Assembly: GCA_030696695.1 (NCBI GenBank)
Contig: JAUYRP010000024.1
Coordinates: 62,001-126,000 of the forward strand
DNA length: 64,000 bases
Source of the DNA: Methylophilus sp.
GTDB lineage: Bacteria > Pseudomonadota > Gammaproteobacteria > Burkholderiales > Methylophilaceae
Direction of reading: 5' to 3'
Below the pieces are notes generated by a model. That model saw only the letters and a program-made list of their open reading frames with translations, did no database searches and was not told the origin of the DNA. A program made the translations under genes and the position numbers. The number at the start of each line of letters is the position of its first letter. Position 1 is the first letter of the stretch. Positions 59,875 through 64,000 of the stretch are shown here, piece after piece.

Positions 59875-59899
59875 TGAGTGTGCGCATTTAGGCAAGCCA

Positions 59900-61438
59900 G
59901 TGACAGCACAATCCCCATACTCAAAAGAGTCCGTTAAGCGTAGTTTTCTACACTTTTTAGTAGGACGCGGTGTGGCTGGTTTGGCGGGATTTGTCACGGT
60001 TATCCTTATGGCCAGATACATGGACATTAAAAGCTATGCAGGTTTTACTGCACTGACTGGCTTGATAGCCTTTGCGGGCATACTCTCCAGCTTGGGGATT
60101 GAGCGCGTGGTGGCAAGGTATTTACCAGAAGCCAGATTGCAAAAAAGTCCGCAACAGATTGCCCAACTCATCTGGACACTTGCTGCTGTCCGATTGCTTG
60201 CCTCTGCATTGATGTGTGGTTGTTTATATTTGGCATGGCCATTGTTGATGCAATGGTTTAAAGATGTAGAACTCACGCATTTTCCAATCGCTTTGACATG
60301 CTTTGTCATCGCAGAATCCTTATTTCAGTATTTTTCCGCAGTGTATCAATCGTTAGCGCAACAAAAATCACTCACGCAAATCATGGTGATTCAGTGGGCG
60401 GGTAGATTGTTGATGCTGTGGATTGCCTTATATGCAGACCATCAGCTGAGCCTAGAAGAAGCCCTATGGATGATGGCTTTGCCAGAAATGCTTAGCATCA
60501 TTGCCTTGGTTTGGGTGCAACGCTGGCACATCAAACACATTCCAGAACATCCATCTCAAACCACAACGTTATGGCCAGATTGGAAAGCCATGCGCCATAT
60601 GGCCTTGCATAATTATGGATTTACTTTACTGGCAGCACCGCCACAAGGCTATTTTGTGAAAATGCTGGCAGCTATTTTCTTGCCCACACAAATGGTGGCA
60701 GCCTATGGTTTTTTTGTCAGCCTTGCAGAAAAAGCGCGCCAGTATATTCCGCTGCACTTTTTCTACAACCTTATTGAGCCTGTGATGGTCGGCAATTACC
60801 TTCAGCATAAAGACTTTAACAAGCTCACCAAGTTTTGCCAGTGGTTATACAAATCCAATTTGCTGATATTGGTGCCTGCCATTGTGTGGATAGCCGTGGC
60901 AGGGTCGCACTTGGTAGATTTGTTAACGGCAGGTAAATATCACAGCTATGTGTGGATATTATTATTGGTGATGGTGCAACTTACCATTGGTAGCCATGTG
61001 GTGTTGCTACAGCTGATACTGAATGCGATTAACAAAAGTGTATGGCTGATGCGTGCCGGTGTATTTGCATTGTTTGGCTTATTGCTGTTCTGGTTTGTCG
61101 CTCTACCAGTTCAGCCATCAACATTGTTTTTTGGCCCAGTTTTATTTTCACTGGTTTGTAATATTTACATCATACGCAAGCTTAATCATAGCGGTTATGC
61201 CTATGGCCTCACATGGCAGGTATTCACTGGCGTATTGGCAGCGGGGGTGGCGGCATTGCTGGTTGCATTAGTGGTGAGCCAGCAGTGGTTTACTGAATAC
61301 TCAAATGATATGTGGGTGACTGCGCTTGCTGGTTTAGTGGTGTTGTCTGTTTACTTGCTGACTGTGTATTTGCTTAAGCTAATCAGTCAAGAAGAGTGGT
61401 TATTTTTAAAGTCGTTTAAACAGAAAAAATCGGTGTAG
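59900..61438 (+). CDS. Polysaccharide flippase (Wzx-like)
   Basis: 512 residues from the GTG at 59900 (TAGG 9 nt upstream). A TTG at 59846 would overlap epsI by 29 bp and is less likely. Twelve to fourteen membrane helices of the polysaccharide-biosynthesis/MATE-like class: FLVGRGVAGLAGFVTVILMARYM at the N-terminus and a series of hydrophobic segments to the end. It likely flips lipid-linked repeat units to the periplasm. A Wzx/Wzy pathway agrees with EpsE/EpsF and the open-ended polymerase-like gene at 63697. Confidence 0.88.
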   Translation: MTAQSPYSKESVKRSFLHFLVGRGVAGLAGFVTVILMARYMDIKSYAGFTALTGLIAFAGILSSLGIERVVARYLPEARLQKSPQQIAQLIWTLAAVRLLASALMCGCLYLAWPLLMQWFKDVELTHFPIALTCFVIAESLFQYFSAVYQSLAQQKSLTQIMVIQWAGRLLMLWIALYADHQLSLEEALWMMALPEMLSIIALVWVQRWHIKHIPEHPSQTTTLWPDWKAMRHMALHNYGFTLLAAPPQGYFVKMLAAIFLPTQMVAAYGFFVSLAEKARQYIPLHFFYNLIEPVMVGNYLQHKDFNKLTKFCQWLYKSNLLILVPAIVWIAVAGSHLVDLLTAGKYHSYVWILLLVMVQLTIGSHVVLLQLILNAINKSVWLMRAGVFALFGLLLFWFVALPVQPSTLFFGPVLFSLVCNIYIIRKLNHSGYAYGLTWQVFTGVLAAGVAALLVALVVSQQWFTEYSNDMWVTALAGLVVLSVYLLTVYLLKLISQEEWLFLKSFKQKKSV

Positions 61439-61440
61439 TC

Positions 61441-62562
61441 GTGATCAACATGCTAAAAAACTTGAAGCGTTTTGCCAGAAATCACTGGGTTCAATCTAAG
61501 TTTCTGCTCGCAATCAAGCTAAGCAACACCGCCAGCCCACGTATATTCTACCTGATGGGATTAAATAAGCGTTTCCCTAATCTTGGCGATCAGGCACAAA
61601 CTGCAGCTATTCCGTTATGGTTTGCTAAGCATTTTGCGTGGCCGGTGCTTCAAATCAAAAATGATGAAGTACATCAGTGTTTGCCTATCTTACAGCGCCA
61701 CATACAAGCTGAGGACATTGTGTTTTTACACAGTGGCGGCAATTTTGGCGATGATTGGTATCAAACGCAACTTGATCGCGAAACCATCATTGATGCTTTA
61801 CAAAACAACCCCATTATCCAGTTGCCGCAAACCGTGTTTTATAGTGATACCGCATCTGGCAAGCAAGCGCTAGCGCAGACACAACAAGTGTTTGCGCAAC
61901 ACCAGCAGGTGTTGATGTTTGGGCGTGACCAACAATCTACCGCACTATCGCAACAACTATTTCCGCTAGTGCCCGTACACGCAAGGCCAGATATGGTGCT
62001 GTCATTGCATGATTATTTACAACAACATCATGCAGAGACTTTTGTTAGCCCAGTCAAACCCATACGAAAAGTCTTATTGATTTTGCGAAATGATAAAGAG
62101 GGCGTGTACCAGGCCAGTGATAAGCAACATTTAAAGCAGTTTTTAATGGAACTAGGCTTTGAAGTGGAGATTTGGGATACGGATGTGGATGATATTTTTA
62201 CTGAGCAAGGTAGGCTAAATACACTGGTTAAATATTTAAGTTATATCGCAAGTTTTGATGCAGTGATTACCGACCGCTACCACGGGCTTATTTTTTCGGT
62301 GTTGATCAAACGGCCGTGTGTGGTGTTAAAAACGCATAATCATAAATTGACCAGCGCGTTTGATTGGTTTGATCAGGTGAATTTCACGCAACGCGCAGAT
62401 ACGCATGATGAGATCAACCGTGCGCTAGCATCACTAGCTAAACTCACTGAATACACAGCGCCTAATTGGAATGTACAGCACTTTGACCCCATGGCAAATG
62501 AAGTGAAAACGTTTTTGGTGGCACGCAAGCAATTCCATCAGACCAAGGCAGTATTGGCATGA
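61441..62562 (+). CDS. Polysaccharide pyruvyltransferase-family protein
   Basis: 373 residues from the GTG at 61441; ATG at 61450 is equally possible. Visible motifs: NLGDQAQTAAI near the N-terminus, LHSGGNFGDDWY, and the C-terminal DAVITDRYHGLIFSVLIKRP that is typical of PS_pyruv_trans domains. It probably adds a ketal-linked pyruvate to a sugar, giving a negatively charged polymer. Two bases after the flippase stop and 4-bp overlap with the next gene. Confidence 0.88.
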   Translation: MINMLKNLKRFARNHWVQSKFLLAIKLSNTASPRIFYLMGLNKRFPNLGDQAQTAAIPLWFAKHFAWPVLQIKNDEVHQCLPILQRHIQAEDIVFLHSGGNFGDDWYQTQLDRETIIDALQNNPIIQLPQTVFYSDTASGKQALAQTQQVFAQHQQVLMFGRDQQSTALSQQLFPLVPVHARPDMVLSLHDYLQQHHAETFVSPVKPIRKVLLILRNDKEGVYQASDKQHLKQFLMELGFEVEIWDTDVDDIFTEQGRLNTLVKYLSYIASFDAVITDRYHGLIFSVLIKRPCVVLKTHNHKLTSAFDWFDQVNFTQRADTHDEINRALASLAKLTEYTAPNWNVQHFDPMANEVKTFLVARKQFHQTKAVLA

Positions 62563-63710
62563 AGCAACATTGCATCGTCATTACTTGTTTTGATGAAAAT
62601 CAGCCCGGGTATATGGATTTTTTATACCGCATGCGCGCACTGTCTAAGGCTTATCGATTAACGGTGATTTCGCAACAAGCAGTCATTCAAGAAGAGTTAC
62701 TGATACAACAAGCCCAATATCACTGTATACCGCACCGTGGCGGTAAGCTTGGTTGGTTAAACTATTTATGGAAAAGTGCAGCGTATGCTCGGCAAGCCAA
62801 AGCAGATGTCGTTGTGCTATTACATTCCGCCTTAGCACCCGTCACGTTACTATTAGGCAATATGCCACATTGCTTATATTGGAATGAGCACCCGACGAAT
62901 CTGATGCATATGCCAACTGGCTTAGCACCCATTCGGCAAAGTTTTACTTGGTTATTGCAACAATTGATATTTTTTGGGGCAAAACAAGCCAGTGTGATAC
63001 TGCCGATTGGTGAAGATCACCAAGCAGATTTGCTTGCACATGGCGTGTCTGCCGAAAAAATGGAACTGCAATACATGGGTGTGGCGGATCATTTTGCGCG
63101 GGCATCACAACAGCCAATATCCGATGATGAAGCCGCCACACTCAAACTAGTTTACACAGGCACGGTGAGTGCAGCACGCGGGCGAGATGTGATGTTAGAG
63201 GCCATGCATTTAGTCATCACTAACAGTTTATTTCACAAAATACATTTGCGGATTGTGGGTGCTAGCGAGCAAGAGTTGGCATACTGCCAACAAAAAATTG
63301 AGCAACTTAATTTACAAGACCACGTAGAGGTGATTGGCCGTATTCCTGGTGATGAAGTGTATCAATACCTACAAATGGCAGATGCAGCGATATGTATTTG
63401 GCAACCGAATACTTGGAATATGTTTAACCCGCCGACAAAACTATTTGAATACTTGGTAGCAGGATTACCAGTGCTGGCTAGCAATATACGCACACACACC
63501 CGTTACATTGAGCATGGCGAAACAGGTTATATTTTTGACTACCATGCGCAAGGGCTTGCAGATGCAATTCAAACGCTGAATCAAAATAAAGAACGACTCC
63601 CTACACTAAAAGCACAAGCGCGCCATGCAGGGCAACGTTATGTGTGGAGCAAGCTAGAGGCGCCATTTATAGCCTCGGTAAAAAGGGCGCAACGTCATGC
63701 AGCTATCTAA
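62559..63710 (+). CDS. Family GT4 glycosyltransferase
   Basis: 383 residues. GT-B fold with an atypical N-terminal half (VITCFDENQPGYMDFLYRMRAL) and a clear C-terminal donor half: LVYTGTVSAARGRDVMLEAM, VIGRIPGDEVYQYLQMADAAICIW and FNPPTKLFEYLVAGLPVLAS, containing the family's E residue. It likely builds the exopolysaccharide repeat unit. ATGA overlap with the preceding gene. Confidence 0.88.
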   Translation: MKQHCIVITCFDENQPGYMDFLYRMRALSKAYRLTVISQQAVIQEELLIQQAQYHCIPHRGGKLGWLNYLWKSAAYARQAKADVVVLLHSALAPVTLLLGNMPHCLYWNEHPTNLMHMPTGLAPIRQSFTWLLQQLIFFGAKQASVILPIGEDHQADLLAHGVSAEKMELQYMGVADHFARASQQPISDDEAATLKLVYTGTVSAARGRDVMLEAMHLVITNSLFHKIHLRIVGASEQELAYCQQKIEQLNLQDHVEVIGRIPGDEVYQYLQMADAAICIWQPNTWNMFNPPTKLFEYLVAGLPVLASNIRTHTRYIEHGETGYIFDYHAQGLADAIQTLNQNKERLPTLKAQARHAGQRYVWSKLEAPFIASVKRAQRHAAI

Positions 63711-64000
63711 TGTAGCCAATAGCCTTTGGTTTAAGCTGGTGCTATTCGGTACGGCGAGTTTTTTAGCAGTGCTATTTGGCATGATCGCCATTACCAACAA
63801 TCCCATTTTTATTGGCTTAGCAGTCGGCATGATATTGGGCTTATTTTTATTGGCCAGCCCAAAAATCGCTATTTGGATTGTGTTGGTGCTAGGCTTGGGT
63901 GCACCTGCTTTGCTAGACATGACCGGGCTCTCGCGCATGTTGTGGGCAGTATCGATGCTCTCGCTATTGCTTTGGGTGCCGGGTGTAATCAACTTGTTTA
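63697..64000 (+). CDS. Membrane protein, probable polymerase/ligase, 3' partial
   Basis: Starts at the ATG at 63697 (14-bp overlap with the glycosyltransferase end) and stays open to the window edge, 101 residues so far. Three or four hydrophobic segments (FLAVLFGMIAITNNPIFIGLAVGM; ASPKIAIWIVLVLGLGAPAL) have the look of an O-antigen polymerase/ligase (Wzy/WaaL type), which the locus still lacks. The diagnostic periplasmic loop lies beyond the window, so the call is inferred. Confidence 0.65.
   Translation, partial: MQLSNVANSLWFKLVLFGTASFLAVLFGMIAITNNPIFIGLAVGMILGLFLLASPKIAIWIVLVLGLGAPALLDMTGLSRMLWAVSMLSLLLWVPGVINLF

Overview
The window looks like a chromosomal segment of an aerobic, AT-leaning betaproteobacterium, most likely a methylotroph of the Methylophilaceae (Methylotenera/Methylobacillus type). 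This is inferred from family content and was not checked by a search. The main pointers are a complete EpsA/EpsL/EpsD-G/exosortase B/EpsI set of the kind known from the Methylobacillus methanolan locus, a cbb3 oxidase cluster beside fnr and hemN, and the holB-pilZ-tatD order common in beta- and gammaproteobacteria. No tRNA, rRNA, CRISPR array or insertion sequence was seen.

Layout. 1-3.0 kb: 3' part of a secretin gene followed by three overlapping pseudopilin genes (type II secretion or type IV pilus-like). 3.2-6.7 kb: housekeeping genes holB, pilZ, tatD, a PhnP-like metallo-hydrolase and a small exported protein. 6.8-8.3 kb: a MocR-type regulator. 8.4-17.4 kb: cbb3 cytochrome oxidase and its maturation genes, ccoG-ccoI-ccoS-ccoNOQP-ccoG-ccoH, with two ccoG paralogues. 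17.4-22.5 kb: a radical SAM gene, fnr, hemN, a SafE-like membrane protein, ompW and a CsbD-like protein. Near-perfect FNR boxes lie before ccoN, between fnr and hemN, and between ompW and csbD, so this part reads as a low-oxygen regulon placed beside its own regulator. 22.6-24.5 kb: arsR-arsI-acr3, an operon for inorganic and methylated arsenic.

24.6-64 kb is a large surface and exopolysaccharide region. It begins with a glycosyltransferase, a polyprenyl-phosphate sugar transferase, two PEP-CTERM proteins, a sugar nucleotidyltransferase and the LuxR-type regulator EpsA. Next come an exported protein, a two-partner secretion pair (TpsB and a 3402-residue filamentous haemagglutinin-like protein), and a dedicated energy module: a DUF2341-LamG-ExbB fusion, two ExbD proteins and TonB. 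A porin, a coiled-coil protein, a PEP-CTERM-linked CPBP protease and EpsL follow. The last block is the eps operon: epsD, E, F, G, exosortase B, epsI, a flippase, a pyruvyltransferase, a glycosyltransferase and the start of a probable polymerase/ligase.

The most interesting unexplained signal is a palindrome, CTAGTCC-N4-GGACTAG, complete or as degenerate or half copies, in many of the intergenic regions of this 40-kb block. The block also encodes EpsA, a DNA-binding regulator with no defined site here, so an EpsA operator linking polysaccharide, PEP-CTERM and adhesin genes is the leading hypothesis. The second is the adhesin/ExbB-fusion/ExbD2/TonB cluster, which has no TonB-dependent receptor nearby and suggests an energised partner system for the giant adhesin.
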